Source: Candidatus Sulfotelmatobacter sp. (lineage in GTDB: Bacteria; Acidobacteriota; Terriglobia; Terriglobales; SbA1). From it: a stretch of 5,492 nucleotides of DNA. The notes beneath the pieces were generated by a model that saw only the letters and a program-made list of their open reading frames with translations, was not told where the DNA came from and searched no databases. The stretch lies in NCBI GenBank assembly GCA_030151135.1, contig JASLEQ010000616.1, positions 1 through 5,492 on the forward strand, written 5' to 3'. Positions 1-5,492 of the stretch are shown one piece after another. Each line of letters begins with the position of its first letter. The stretch's first letter is position 1. The translations under genes were made by a program, and so were the position numbers.

Positions 1-71
1 GGAATATACCCAGAAGACTCAATCTCGATAGTCGCACGGAGAGCACGCGTTGGGCGCAAATCGCGATGATG
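1..71. repeat. 71-bp exact direct repeat, copy 1 (inside the MATE frame)
   Basis: Positions 1-71 match 631-701 base for base in the same orientation, and the match ends at 71/701 (position 72 is G, 702 is T). The left limit is unknown because the window starts at the repeat. This copy is read in frame as the distal end of the visible MATE protein. It has no terminal inverted repeats and no transposase, so it is not an insertion sequence. Confidence 0.97.
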
Positions 72-388
72 GGCGCCTGCAGAATGAGGATCAGCGCCCC
101 GATGGCAACGGCAGACGCCAGCGCGCGCAGGAAATGCACGCGCAGCTCTTCGTGGCGGCGGGCACCGTGCGCCTGCGCGACAAGGCCCGTGGTGGTCATG
201 CGCAGGAAGCCGAAGGTCCAGTAGATGGTGTTGAAGAAGATTCCGCCCACGGCAACTCCGCCCAGCGCAGCCGCTCCCGGCAGATGACCGGAGAGCACCG
301 TGTCGACCGTGGAAAGCAACGGCTGCGTCAGGTTGGAGAAGATGAGGGGAATCGCCAGCAGGAAGACCCGCCGATACCAGTACGCCAT
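1..388 (-). CDS. MATE-family (DinF-type) multidrug/cation antiporter, N-terminal part, cut by window edge
   Basis: Inner-membrane efflux transporter of the MATE superfamily, which exports drugs or metabolites in exchange for Na+ or H+. The minus-strand frame from the ATG at 388-386 stays open to the window edge (129 codons). Residues 8-32 contain IPLIFSNLTQPLLSTVDTVL, typical of the first MATE helix. A second helix lies at about 41-62, followed by the family-like stretch TTTGLVAQAHGA (66-77), and a third helix covers about 87-110. Family members usually have about 440-460 residues, so only about a quarter is visible. From about residue 107 the frame lies in a 71-bp repeat (positions 1-71). 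There the expected conserved continuation is replaced by a basic stretch (CAQRVLSVRLSRL) that does not look like MATE, so the gene may be broken or the assembly chimeric. The ATG at 388 has a weak Shine-Dalgarno. An in-frame ATG at 445-443 would add 19 residues, but 388 fits the family start better. The substrate cannot be told. Confidence 0.8.
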   Translation of the reverse strand, partial: MAYWYRRVFLLAIPLIFSNLTQPLLSTVDTVLSGHLPGAAALGGVAVGGIFFNTIYWTFGFLRMTTTGLVAQAHGARRHEELRVHFLRALASAVAIGALILILQAPIIAICAQRVLSVRLSRLSLLGIF

Positions 389-705
389 TGACTCGATTGT
401 AGGTGGGAGAGCGCATGACGCAGGTTCAGCGGGGTGCTGGCTCATCCCCCCGCCAGCCTGCCGGCCTTATCCGCCAGGGTGGCCCGCTGCGACATATGCC
501 CCCCTTGGGCCTGGATATCACATTCAGCGGCGGGTGGATGCTCTCCTCATTCAGCCCTGAAACACAGGCGAGTAGAATCGCTGGCAATTGCTTGTATTCC
601 ACCCTGTGATTACCCAAGGTTCTGAAACCGGGAATATACCCAGAAGACTCAATCTCGATAGTCGCACGGAGAGCACGCGTTGGGCGCAAATCGCGATGAT
701 GTATC
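389..705. other. Intergenic region between cyclase stop and MATE start
   Basis: These 317 bases lie between two minus-strand genes. Short open frames occur on both strands but show no recognisable domain, good ribosome binding site or coding character. The minus-strand frame across 764-426 is mostly low-complexity basic and proline-rich sequence and overlaps the cyclase 3' end. The region should contain the MATE promoter, but no convincing -35/-10 pair is visible. A TATATT on the minus strand (638-633) lacks a partner at proper spacing. There is no T-tract hairpin that would terminate the cyclase transcript. Confidence 0.6.
631..701. repeat. 71-bp exact direct repeat, copy 2 (just downstream of the cyclase stop)
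   Basis: This is identical to positions 1-71, 630 bases away in the same orientation. It ends four bases short of the cyclase stop codon (708-706) and lies in non-coding sequence. It is probably the native location, since the other copy interrupts a conserved protein. That choice is an inference. Confidence 0.97.
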
Positions 706-3700
706 TCAGTCGTTCGCGCTGGTGTTTGACTCGCGGTGAGCGATTTCCAAGCGGTTGCGCCCATTGGCCTTGGCCCTGTAGAGAGCCCGATCCGCGTTTT
801 GAATCAAGGTATCCAGATCGTCCCCTCCATCAAACCAGGCCGCGCCCAGGCTGCATGTTACCCGCACGGCATTGCCTTCCGAAACGATAGGCTCGGCCGC
901 TACCGCATCGCAGATGAGCTGAATCCGCTGCATAGCCTCTTGCTCGCCGAGGCCAGGCAAGACAATCAAGAATTCTTCTCCGCCATATCGACCGATGGAG
1001 TCGTAGGCGCGAATGGCCGAACGAAGCCGCCGCGCGATTTCGCGCAAGACATTGTCGCCGAAGTGATGTCCGTAAAGGTCGTTGATATGTTTGAAATGGT
1101 CCACATCGGCCATCACGGCCACCAGCAAACTATGTTGGCGGACGGCACGCTTCATTTCTGTCTCCAGGGCAGAGTAAATCGCGCCGCGGTTCAGAATGCC
1201 GGTGAGGGAATCGCGCGTAGCCTGTAAGACAAGTGCGGAGCGCGCGTCCAGCAAAGATGCGTTTTTTCTTTCCAGTTCCGCCGTGCGCTCATGTACAAGT
1301 CTCATCAGTTCGCGCTGGCGTGTGATGATAAGGCGGTTACTCCACCGCCAGATGCCAGCGACGAACAATGCCAGACCGAGGAGCAGCGCAACGAAAAAAA
1401 GCGGCGTTCGCCACCAGGGGGGATGAATCATGAACTCCCGTGACTCGGGCTGCGACGCACGATGGCGGGAGGCGTCAACCGCCACGACCGTCAGGCGGTG
1501 CTTGCCCTCCGGGACCAGCGAATATCGAACCTCATGATCGCTGGTCTCCTGCCAGTTGTCATCAACACCATCAAGCATGTAGCGAAAAGTGATGGCGTGT
1601 GCTCTGGCAAAGTCGGACGCGGAGAGATGAAAGGTCAGCGGATAGTGTCCCCACCCAACCTGCGCGACCTGATCCGGTGCGAGAGATACCCTTCCCAGCT
1701 TTTCTTCGCTAAGCCACACAGAGAGGGGATGATTGAAGAACAACCGCTCGGGGTGGATGTAATGTGCAAGGCCGGCGCTGGTGCCGATCCACACCGATCC
1801 ATCTTCTTCGGAAAGAAATGCGCCGGTGTCGATGTCGTTCCAAATGAGCCCATCTTCCTGACTGAGGTGTCGCCAGTCGGTCCCATTGAAAACATCAATG
1901 CCGGCATCCGTTCCGGTCCAGATCCACCCTCTCTGATCGTTGGCGAGTAAATAGATGTTTCCCGATGCGAGAATGGGGACGGAAACCTGATCAAGCACTA
2001 TGGCATCGCTGTCGCGCACCCGGAACCGGAGCAACGAAGGAGAGGCCCCGGAAATCCAGAAGGAATTTTCCTTGCCCAAGGCAATTTGAGAGTTGTAGCA
2101 GGACCGGTAAAAGGACGGCAAATGGATGCGGCTCCAGCGGTTTCGTTCGAGCCGGAAGACGCCTTGCTCCGAGGTGAACAGGACCGTTCCCGCCGCGTCC
2201 TGCACCGCGCGATAGAAACGAGTTTGTGGCACCGTATCCACGGGCGGCCGCACAAGCGAAGGTCTTCCGTTTTCGCGATCTACAAAAAACAATCCATCAT
2301 CGGAGAGCACCCAGATTCGGCCGCCCCGATCGACAAAGATCTGATAAATATTGTGCGCATTGGCAACGATGTTCGACGCGCCGCTGTCCGGGTTGTATTC
2401 GACCAGGTTTCCGTTGTCGCTACCGAGCCAAAGATGCCGGTCGGCGGTCTGGGTAACGGTCTGCACGCGGCGTAGATGAAGCTGCAGGTCGTCGGCTTGA
2501 GGTTTCAGCCCCAGCGGGCCATTGGTCATTCGTTGGAGTCCCGATTCGGTTCCCAGCCATACATCGGCTTTGTCATCCCGCAAGATCGCCCAGAGAGTCC
2601 CGTTCCTGAGGCCGTCGTCGGTTGTCCAGCTTTCCCAGTCGTCGTAGCCCAGCCAGCGTTGAAGCCCGGCTTTGCCTCCATCGAACCAAAGCGAGCCCTG
2701 GTCATCATAGAGCATGGTTTGCACGAGGCTATTGGGTAGTCCGTTCTCTTTGGTGAAAAAGGTCCAGCTGCCGCGCTCATGGCGTGCGATGCCCTCGCTC
2801 GTATTGAGGAGAATGCGCCCTTGCGGATCTTCAACCATAACGGGCGAGCGCAATTCCAAATCAGACCGCGATAGCTGATCATCCTCAGAAACGAAGCGGG
2901 CGGTGTGGGGACGGAGGCGAACAACGTGATAATTTCCTCTGGCCCAGAGATTCCCCTGCCGGTCCATGAGCATAGACCGCCACTGGTCCGATGGAACGCC
3001 CTGGACACTTCCCCAGGTCACAATCGTGCTCTGCGTGGATTGACAAAGCTGGTCGCCGCAGCCGAGCCATAATTCTCCCTTGGGACTGGCATAGGCGCTC
3101 TTGATATTGGCGAGTTGAGGATGGCGCGCGATTTCGGTTGGGCTGAACGCCGATGTGATTTGCCAGGCCAAACCGCTGCCCTGGGAGCGCGCTTCCATGA
3201 GGGAGTGATGGCTGATATAGAACACGCGATTGGGATCGCGGGGAACAATCGCCAATGGGGTTCGCAGGTCCACACTGAGATCCCGCTCGGTGGGTGCAAT
3301 GTTGTGCACCCCCGCAGCGTCGCGGTAGACCACGCTCTGGGGAGTGCTGGCCCAGATCCTTCCCAGAGAATCCTCGGCAATGCTTTGCACATACGGAACT
3401 CTTAAACCTTCGACGGTTTGAAACAAATCGAATCGAGATCCATCAAAGCGGTAGAGCCCGAATTCCGTGCCAACCCACAACCTGCCTGTATGGTCCTGCA
3501 GAAGGCAATTCAAGTCGAGGTTTCGCAAACCGTCCCGCTGCGTGAATGCCTGAAAAGTGTAGCGCTGAGTGAAGGCCTCGGCGCACACCAGCAGGAGAAA
3601 CATCGACAACCTGAGAAAGCGAGAACGCAAGAGTGACGGTATCTGATTTGTTCCTGGCTGTCTCGCGGCCACTGCCAGGCGTTTCCACAATTTAAATCGG

Positions 3701-3786
3701 CAGGAGTGATCACGCCGGTACTTGATTGGCTGTGGCGATTCCCTCCGGTATGAAGCAATCGTGAGTTGCGAAGGTATTGCGCGCAT
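706..3786 (-). CDS. Membrane-bound diguanylate cyclase with 14-blade periplasmic propeller, Y_Y_Y and GGDEF domains
   Basis: Makes cyclic di-GMP from two GTP in the cytoplasm in response to a periplasmic signal. The 1026 residues contain, in order: a long basic N-terminus (1-52); a hydrophobic signal or anchor segment (about 60-72, SMFLLLVCAEAF); fourteen propeller blades about 43 residues apart with the signature G-x-[LIV]-W, centred near 104, 145, 189, 240, 281, 326, 367, 410, 453, 492, 536, 577, 623 and 666 (189, 326 and 536 lack the Trp); a Y_Y_Y domain (about 710-788); a transmembrane helix (about 796-813); a coiled coil (about 822-855); and GGDEF (about 856-1015). The cyclase core is intact: DSLTGILNR (859-867), metal ligands D894 and E938, N902/D903, and GGEEF (935-939). 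RxxD (926-929) five residues before GGEEF is a canonical I-site for product inhibition. The layout resembles hybrid two-component sensors with GGDEF replacing the kinase. The ATG at 3786 has a GGGGAG site, but GTG at 3672, TTG at 3630 or ATG at 3603 would give a normal signal peptide. The ligand is unknown. Confidence 0.93.
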   Translation of the reverse strand: MRAIPSQLTIASYRRESPQPIKYRRDHSCRFKLWKRLAVAARQPGTNQIPSLLRSRFLRLSMFLLLVCAEAFTQRYTFQAFTQRDGLRNLDLNCLLQDHTGRLWVGTEFGLYRFDGSRFDLFQTVEGLRVPYVQSIAEDSLGRIWASTPQSVVYRDAAGVHNIAPTERDLSVDLRTPLAIVPRDPNRVFYISHHSLMEARSQGSGLAWQITSAFSPTEIARHPQLANIKSAYASPKGELWLGCGDQLCQSTQSTIVTWGSVQGVPSDQWRSMLMDRQGNLWARGNYHVVRLRPHTARFVSEDDQLSRSDLELRSPVMVEDPQGRILLNTSEGIARHERGSWTFFTKENGLPNSLVQTMLYDDQGSLWFDGGKAGLQRWLGYDDWESWTTDDGLRNGTLWAILRDDKADVWLGTESGLQRMTNGPLGLKPQADDLQLHLRRVQTVTQTADRHLWLGSDNGNLVEYNPDSGASNIVANAHNIYQIFVDRGGRIWVLSDDGLFFVDRENGRPSLVRPPVDTVPQTRFYRAVQDAAGTVLFTSEQGVFRLERNRWSRIHLPSFYRSCYNSQIALGKENSFWISGASPSLLRFRVRDSDAIVLDQVSVPILASGNIYLLANDQRGWIWTGTDAGIDVFNGTDWRHLSQEDGLIWNDIDTGAFLSEEDGSVWIGTSAGLAHYIHPERLFFNHPLSVWLSEEKLGRVSLAPDQVAQVGWGHYPLTFHLSASDFARAHAITFRYMLDGVDDNWQETSDHEVRYSLVPEGKHRLTVVAVDASRHRASQPESREFMIHPPWWRTPLFFVALLLGLALFVAGIWRWSNRLIITRQRELMRLVHERTAELERKNASLLDARSALVLQATRDSLTGILNRGAIYSALETEMKRAVRQHSLLVAVMADVDHFKHINDLYGHHFGDNVLREIARRLRSAIRAYDSIGRYGGEEFLIVLPGLGEQEAMQRIQLICDAVAAEPIVSEGNAVRVTCSLGAAWFDGGDDLDTLIQNADRALYRAKANGRNRLEIAHRESNTSAND

Positions 3787-3791
3787 GCAAA

Positions 3792-3797
3792 CTCCCC
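3792..3797 (-). promoter_or_regulatory. Shine-Dalgarno GGGGAG for the diguanylate cyclase
   Basis: Read on the minus strand, GGGGAG is followed by a five-base spacer (TTTGC) and the ATG at 3786-3784. It is the best ribosome binding site before any in-frame start of this gene. It favours the long form despite the unusual 52-residue basic stretch ahead of the hydrophobic segment. Confidence 0.55.
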
Positions 3798-3936
3798 GAG
3801 GAACCGGCCGAAAGCAGACTCTCCCCCCGACAAGAGTTCCGCATGTCTCCTTCCCGCGACCCCAACGAAGCCGAACGACTCATGCTCCATTCAGGCGAAT
3901 TGACCGTAGCGTGTCAGGACTAAGCAATATATCGGC

Positions 3937-3970
3937 GCGTTTGTCGGAAGTTTTAACAATTTTCAAACGC
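3937..3970. repeat. Inverted repeat GCGTTTG/CAAACGC around an AT-rich spacer
   Basis: The arms at 3937-3943 and 3964-3970 are perfect 7-bp complements separated by 20 AT-rich bases. No T-run follows on either strand, so it is not a typical terminator. It lies about 150-185 bases upstream of the cyclase start, in the most AT-rich stretch of the area, and could be an operator or promoter-associated structure. A chance occurrence is quite possible. Confidence 0.4.
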
Positions 3971-4300
3971 ACCAAGGGCTGCGGGCGATGACGGCGAGAC
4001 TCCGGGGAACAGGATCATTCCTCCCGCGTGTCGAAACGACCCGAAGATCGGAGGTCCCTCAAACGCAAGATCATGAAGGCAGGTTCATACGCCTGGAGAC
4101 ACACCTGGAGAAACAGCACACCCACTCGCGCTCGCTTGCAAATCGAGCCGCGGAGGCGCCCTGCGTTCACCGCGATGGCTTACATACGCCGGCTCGTTGT
4201 GGTGAACATGGCAGCCTGAAGCTCAAGAGGTGCGGCTGACCATCGTCGCTGATTCAGCCGGGATCGTCGACTCCACCCATCGCCCAAGCCCCGACCTTGA

Positions 4301-4694
4301 GCGGGCGGGACCAAGCGCACAAAATATCCCCGAAGAGCGCGATACCTTCTCGCGGTTTGCGCATTGCGATCCGGGAACTGGGCTGCTCTGCGCGATGACC
4401 TCGACGCCGCTATCGCTGGCGGATACGACCCTCCTGAAGTGTACTTCCTGGTTATCCAGCAAGCTCGGCATGCCGGAGACACCAACCGCGCGGCGCAGGC
4501 CTATGACGTGCTCGCGAGCAAGTATCCCGACTCCTCGTTCCTCTATGAGATCCAGGGCAACACGCTCGAAAATCATTGGGGAGAGCAATGCCGCCAGAGC
4601 CTTGCTGCAAAGCGCAATTCAGAAGGCGCCGCGTGCCCCACTGGTTCACCTGCAGCTTGGCGTACTCGGGTGGCGCTGGCCTCCGGCTAAGTAG
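4301..4694 (+). pseudogene. Remnant of a tetratricopeptide-repeat (TPR) protein, frameshifted and truncated
   Basis: Two overlapping plus-strand frames together give TPR-like sequence. In the frame starting at 4322, positions 4340-4576 read ARYLLAVCALRSGNWAALRD and then a helix pair including GDTNRAAQAYDVLASKYPDS. The sense then continues in the next frame from about 4582 as GESNAARALLQSAIQKAPRA followed by PLVHLQLGVLGWR. Removing one T from the cattgggg run near 4577-4582 joins them as ...TLENHGESNAARALL..., a normal TPR helix register, so a one-base insertion is the simplest explanation. The first frame has a stop at 4298-4300 and no good start (TTG at 4364 lacks a clear ribosome site). The second ends at TAG 4692-4694 after only about 35 TPR-like residues, so both ends also appear lost. 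TPR domains mediate protein-protein contacts; no more specific role can be given. A sequencing error at the shift is an alternative, but it would not restore the missing ends. Confidence 0.6.
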
Positions 4695-4718
4695 TTGAGC
4701 AATGATGAGAAGGGCTTA

Positions 4719-4748
4719 TTGACAGGGCTTCGCTGCAGGTTCTAGCCT
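4719..4748 (+). promoter_or_regulatory. Candidate sigma-70 promoter upstream of the peroxiredoxin leader
   Basis: A perfect TTGACA lies at 4719-4724. The best -10 match at allowed spacing is TAGCCT (4743-4748, 18-base spacer), which keeps only TA and the final T. A better -10-like TGTAAT lies at 4752-4757 but is too far from TTGACA. If used, transcription would start near 4755 and run through the terminator at 4888-4920 before reaching the peroxiredoxin. Support is sequence match only. Confidence 0.3.
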
Positions 4749-4859
4749 GACTGTAATCGAAGGTGATCCCCCTGCGGACCTCTGACATGACCGAATTCTC
4801 GCCAACCCGCGTCTGTTGTTGCTGTCGGTCGGGTACGCGGCGGGAATGTGTCTTCGAGA

Positions 4860-4873
4860 ACTGAAATTTCGGT
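4860..4873. promoter_or_regulatory. Imperfect palindrome centred on GAAATTTC, possible operator
   Basis: GAAATTTC (4863-4870) is a perfect 8-bp palindrome, and flanking bases extend the symmetry to 14 bp with one mismatched pair (ACTGAAATTTCGGT). It stands out as AT-rich in a GC-rich leader about 100 bases before the peroxiredoxin start. It does not match the PerR consensus I know, and no regulator gene is adjacent. It may be chance. Confidence 0.25.
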
Positions 4874-4887
4874 CCACCCTTCTCATG

Positions 4888-4920
4888 ACCCACCCGCCAC
4901 CTATGGCAGGGTGGGTTTTT
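4888..4920 (+). terminator. Rho-independent terminator in front of the peroxiredoxin
   Basis: The outer stem ACCCACCC (4888-4895) pairs fully with GGGTGGGT (4909-4916). The stem continues with GCCA (4896-4899) pairing TGGC (4904-4907) around a four-base loop CCTA, with A4908 bulged. A run of five T (4916-4920) follows directly on the plus strand. No T-run follows on the minus strand, so it acts rightward. It would end transcription from the TPR region or from a leader transcript. It sits 50 bases before the peroxiredoxin ATG, so it either insulates that gene or attenuates it. Confidence 0.85.
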
Positions 4921-4953
4921 GATTTTCTGAATGGCTCAATCAACGCAAACCCC

Positions 4954-4960
4954 AGGAGGA
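4954..4960 (+). promoter_or_regulatory. Ribosome binding site AGGAGGA of the peroxiredoxin
   Basis: AGGAGGA is a near-perfect anti-Shine-Dalgarno match, ten bases before the ATG at 4971. It fixes the peroxiredoxin start and predicts strong translation. Confidence 0.85.
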
Positions 4961-4970
4961 AAGATTCAAA

Positions 4971-5492
4971 ATGTCGCTCCGTCTCAATGATCTGGCGCCC
5001 GATTTTGAAGCAGAAACTACCCAAGGTCCCATTCGATTTCATGAGTGGATCGGGGATGGGTGGGCCGTGCTGTTTTCTCATCCCAAGGATTTCACGCCCG
5101 TTTGCACCACCGAGCTTGGCGCCATGGCGGGCCTCGAAAAGCAATTCGCACAACGGGGCGCAAAGATCATCGGGCTGAGTGTCGATCCGGTCGCCAGCCA
5201 CAGCCAGTGGGCCACGGACATCCAGGACGTCACCGGCCACGCGGTGAACTACCCCTTGATCGGGGATCCGGAACTGAAGATCGCGAAGCTCTACGACATG
5301 CTCCCGGCGGATGCAGGCGATACCTGTGAGGGCCGCACTCCCGCTCTGAATGCAACCGCCCGCAGCGTGTTTGTGATTGGACCCGACAAGCGGATCAAGC
5401 TCACCCTGACCTATCCGATGTCGACAGGGAGAAACTTCGACGAGATTCTTCGCGTTCTGGATTCGATCCAGCTTACGGCGAAGCACCGCGTC
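4971..5492 (+). CDS. 1-Cys peroxiredoxin (Prx6-type), C-terminus cut by window edge
   Basis: Cytosolic thiol peroxidase that reduces hydrogen peroxide and alkyl hydroperoxides through a single peroxidatic cysteine. The visible 174 residues are open to the window edge. The active-site segment SHPKDFTPVCTTELG (36-50) supplies H37, T42 and the peroxidatic C45. The conserved active-site Arg is probably R131 in ARSVFVIGPDK. The Prx6-class signature TGRNFDEILRVLDSIQLTAK (152-171) identifies the subfamily and separates it from 2-Cys AhpC and from BCP. Family members usually run to about 210-220 residues, so about 40 residues with the dimer-forming C-terminal arm are missing. A second cysteine, C119 in GDTCEGR, stands where I recall Ser in relatives. 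The start is set by the strong ribosome site at 4954-4960. The gene is alone on its strand apart from the TPR remnant and is preceded by a terminator, so it is probably expressed on its own. No oxidative-stress regulator site is recognisable. Confidence 0.95.
   Translation, partial: MSLRLNDLAPDFEAETTQGPIRFHEWIGDGWAVLFSHPKDFTPVCTTELGAMAGLEKQFAQRGAKIIGLSVDPVASHSQWATDIQDVTGHAVNYPLIGDPELKIAKLYDMLPADAGDTCEGRTPALNATARSVFVIGPDKRIKLTLTYPMSTGRNFDEILRVLDSIQLTAKHRV

Larger units (their letters stand above)
3787..4300. other. Intergenic region of about 0.5 kb without a recognisable gene
   Basis: This lies between the divergent cyclase start and the TPR remnant. Plus-strand open frames such as 3988-4239 and 4028-4219 are short, rich in Arg, His and Thr, and resemble no family I know; they look like chance frames in GC-rich DNA or eroded coding sequence. 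A small imperfect tandem repeat (cctggagacaca / cctggagaaaca) lies at 4092-4115. The cyclase promoter should be here. The AT-rich pocket at 3922-3967 is the likeliest place, with TATATT on the minus strand at 3931-3926 but no good -35 partner. Confidence 0.5.

Noticed and set aside
1..701. Insertion sequence or integron/attachment site explaining the 71-bp repeats
   Set aside because: The copies have no terminal inverted repeats, the interval encodes no transposase or integrase, and no tRNA is adjacent.
736..1227. Plus-strand open frame of 163 codons opposite the cyclase
   Set aside because: It is antisense to the GGDEF domain, whose protein motifs are beyond doubt. It has no recognisable domain, and GC-rich codon bias routinely opens such frames.
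1462..1950. Plus-strand open frame of 162 codons within the cyclase region
   Set aside because: It is antisense to the Y_Y_Y and last propeller blades, with no family resemblance and no ribosome site supporting it.
2526..3008. Minus-strand open frame of 160 codons inside the cyclase gene
   Set aside because: This is another frame of the same strand within the propeller, where the main frame carries the repeated G-x-[LIV]-W signature.
3988..4239. Small plus-strand genes at 3988-4239 or 4028-4219
   Set aside because: They have no ribosome site, no recognisable domain and a composition typical of chance frames in GC-rich DNA, so they were left in the intergenic description.
4230..4580. Frame starting GTG 4230 as an intact 154-residue protein
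   Set aside because: Only its last ~35 residues (after the frameshift point) look like protein. The part before is low-quality sequence opposite the other TPR frame, so a frameshifted remnant explains it better.
4800..4890. Possible tRNA or known riboswitch in the peroxiredoxin leader
   Set aside because: No T-loop (GGTTCGAATCC-like), no acceptor stem or cloverleaf pairing, and no conserved riboswitch core could be found; only the terminator is firm.
4716..5486. Minus-strand open frame of 256 codons at the right end
   Set aside because: It runs antisense to the peroxiredoxin, whose active site and class signature are clear, and crosses the terminator hairpin. It is a shadow frame despite its length.

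Overview
The window holds parts of ordinary chromosomal genes from a fairly GC-rich bacterium. The best guess at lineage is Acidobacteriota (Terriglobia-like). This is an inference from the large periplasmic beta-propeller/GGDEF sensor, the TPR remnant and the style of the MATE and 1-Cys peroxiredoxin proteins. No rRNA or other marker is present to confirm it.

Layout, left to right. (1) Positions 1-388, minus strand: the N-terminal third of a MATE/DinF-type efflux transporter, cut by the window edge. Its last ~23 codons lie in a 71-bp segment that recurs exactly at 631-701 and do not look like MATE sequence. (2) 389-705: a gap without a convincing gene, containing the second repeat copy just past the stop of the next gene. 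(3) 706-3786, minus strand: the dominant gene, a membrane-bound diguanylate cyclase. It has a 14-blade periplasmic propeller, a Y_Y_Y domain, one transmembrane helix, a coiled coil and an intact GGDEF domain with an inhibitory I-site. (4) 3787-4300: about 0.5 kb with no recognisable gene, including an AT-rich pocket with an inverted repeat. (5) 4301-4694, plus strand: remains of a TPR protein broken by a one-base frameshift. (6) 4695-4970: a leader region with a clear Rho-independent terminator only 50 bases before the next coding sequence. (7) 4971 to the right edge, plus strand: a 1-Cys (Prx6-type) peroxiredoxin lacking only its C-terminus.

The genes do not form an operon or a defined system. 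The two minus-strand genes are separated by over 300 bases, and the peroxiredoxin is divergent from them. No mobile element, CRISPR array, RNA gene or defence island was found. The points most worth checking are the exact 71-bp repeat that alters the MATE gene (possibly an assembly artefact), the unusually long basic N-terminus of the cyclase, the frameshifted TPR remnant, and the terminator inside the probable peroxiredoxin leader.
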